Shown in pieces: positions 6,701 to 6,973 of a DNA stretch of 6,973 nt; within the stretch, counting starts at the first letter, position 1; each line of letters begins with the position of its first letter. The DNA is taken from positions 1 through 6,973 of the forward strand of contig DRQB01000114.1 of assembly GCA_011330645.1 (NCBI GenBank). The letters are read 5' to 3'. The position numbers and the translations under genes are program-made. The DNA is from Campylobacterota bacterium (lineage in GTDB: Bacteria > Campylobacterota > Campylobacteria > Campylobacterales > Sulfurovaceae). Below the pieces are notes generated by a model that did not search any database, was not told the DNA's origin, and was given only the letters and a program-made list of their open reading frames with translations.

Positions 6701-6973
6701 ATGGTAAATCTTGCGCTCAAATATCGTCCTAAAAACCTTGATGCGCTTATAGGACAAGCTCACCTACTGGGTAAAAATGCTGTACTGCGTAAACTCATAG
6801 AGTCCGATGCACTGCCTCATACATTCTTCTATGGCCCTCCGGGGTGTGGTAAGACGACTATAGCCAGAGTCATTGCCTCCATACTTAAACGTCCTTTTTA
6901 TGAGATGAATGCAACCACACTCAAGATAGAAGATCTACGTAAAATTTTTAAAGAATATACCAATGCTTTACAA
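6701..6973 (+). CDS. rarA: Replication-associated recombination protein A, AAA+ ATPase, 5' part (runs off the right edge)
   Basis: The frame stays open from the ATG at 6701 to the last base, giving 91 residues of a protein usually 390-450 aa long. It opens MVNLALKYRPKNLDALIGQ and AHLLG, the RarA/MgsA form of the clamp-loader-like AAA+ N terminus, and has a Walker A motif GPPGCGKTT at residues 45-53. Walker B, sensor and C-terminal domains lie outside the window. RarA acts at stalled replication forks. RuvB and DnaX share the fold; the LALKYRP start and IGQAHLLG fit RarA better. The start is 2 nt after the rluB stop, so it is probably cotranscribed. Only a weak AAAG (6690-6693) precedes it, hinting at dependence on translation of rluB. 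Confidence 0.88.
   Translation, partial: MVNLALKYRPKNLDALIGQAHLLGKNAVLRKLIESDALPHTFFYGPPGCGKTTIARVIASILKRPFYEMNATTLKIEDLRKIFKEYTNALQ

Noticed and set aside
6288..6701. Minus-strand frame of 137 codons opposite the rluB 3' end
   Set aside because: The Phe-rich start is the complement of the Lys-rich RluB tail; a shadow.

Overview
The window reads as a chromosomal housekeeping segment of a Gram-negative bacterium of the Campylobacterota (epsilonproteobacteria), most like the Sulfurovum/Sulfurimonas type. The grounds are the A+T-rich base composition, the rsmA-rnj order with an RNase J carrying a long disordered N-terminal extension (known from Helicobacter), a Kdo-pathway isomerase (hence lipopolysaccharide), and promoters with a good -10 box behind T-rich DNA instead of a clear -35. 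The genus is inference; no rRNA or other taxonomic marker is present.

Layout: all seven genes are on the + strand. (1) 1-597: 3' part of rsmA/ksgA, 16S rRNA dimethyladenosine transferase, cut by the left edge. (2) 530-2716: rnj, RNase J, overlapping rsmA by 68 nt. (3) 2717-2887: a gap with a probable terminator and then a promoter. (4) 2888-4303: an envelope protein with a membrane anchor, two BON-like repeats, a TolA-like helix and an OmpA-type peptidoglycan-binding domain. (5) 4306-4782: a small membrane-anchored helix-hairpin-helix protein, 2 nt downstream and so surely cotranscribed. (6) 4783-4875: a gap with a strong hairpin and an extended -10 promoter. (7) 4876-5844: kpsF/kdsD, arabinose-5-phosphate isomerase. 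(8) 5841-6698: an RsuA/RluB-family pseudouridine synthase, overlapping the previous gene by ATGA. (9) 6701-6973: the start of rarA, an AAA+ ATPase, cut by the right edge.

Three transcription units are suggested: rsmA-rnj; the OmpA-like/HhH pair; and kpsF-rluB-rarA. Ribosome and RNA metabolism (rsmA, rnj, rluB) brackets an envelope pair and an LPS-precursor gene. I see no mobile element, CRISPR array, tRNA or rRNA gene, and no evidence of a wholly new system. The parts most worth a second look are the Asn-rich basic extension of RNase J and its dual-coded overlap with rsmA, the internally duplicated BON/OmpA protein, and its membrane-bound HhH partner with a glycine-zipper transmembrane helix.
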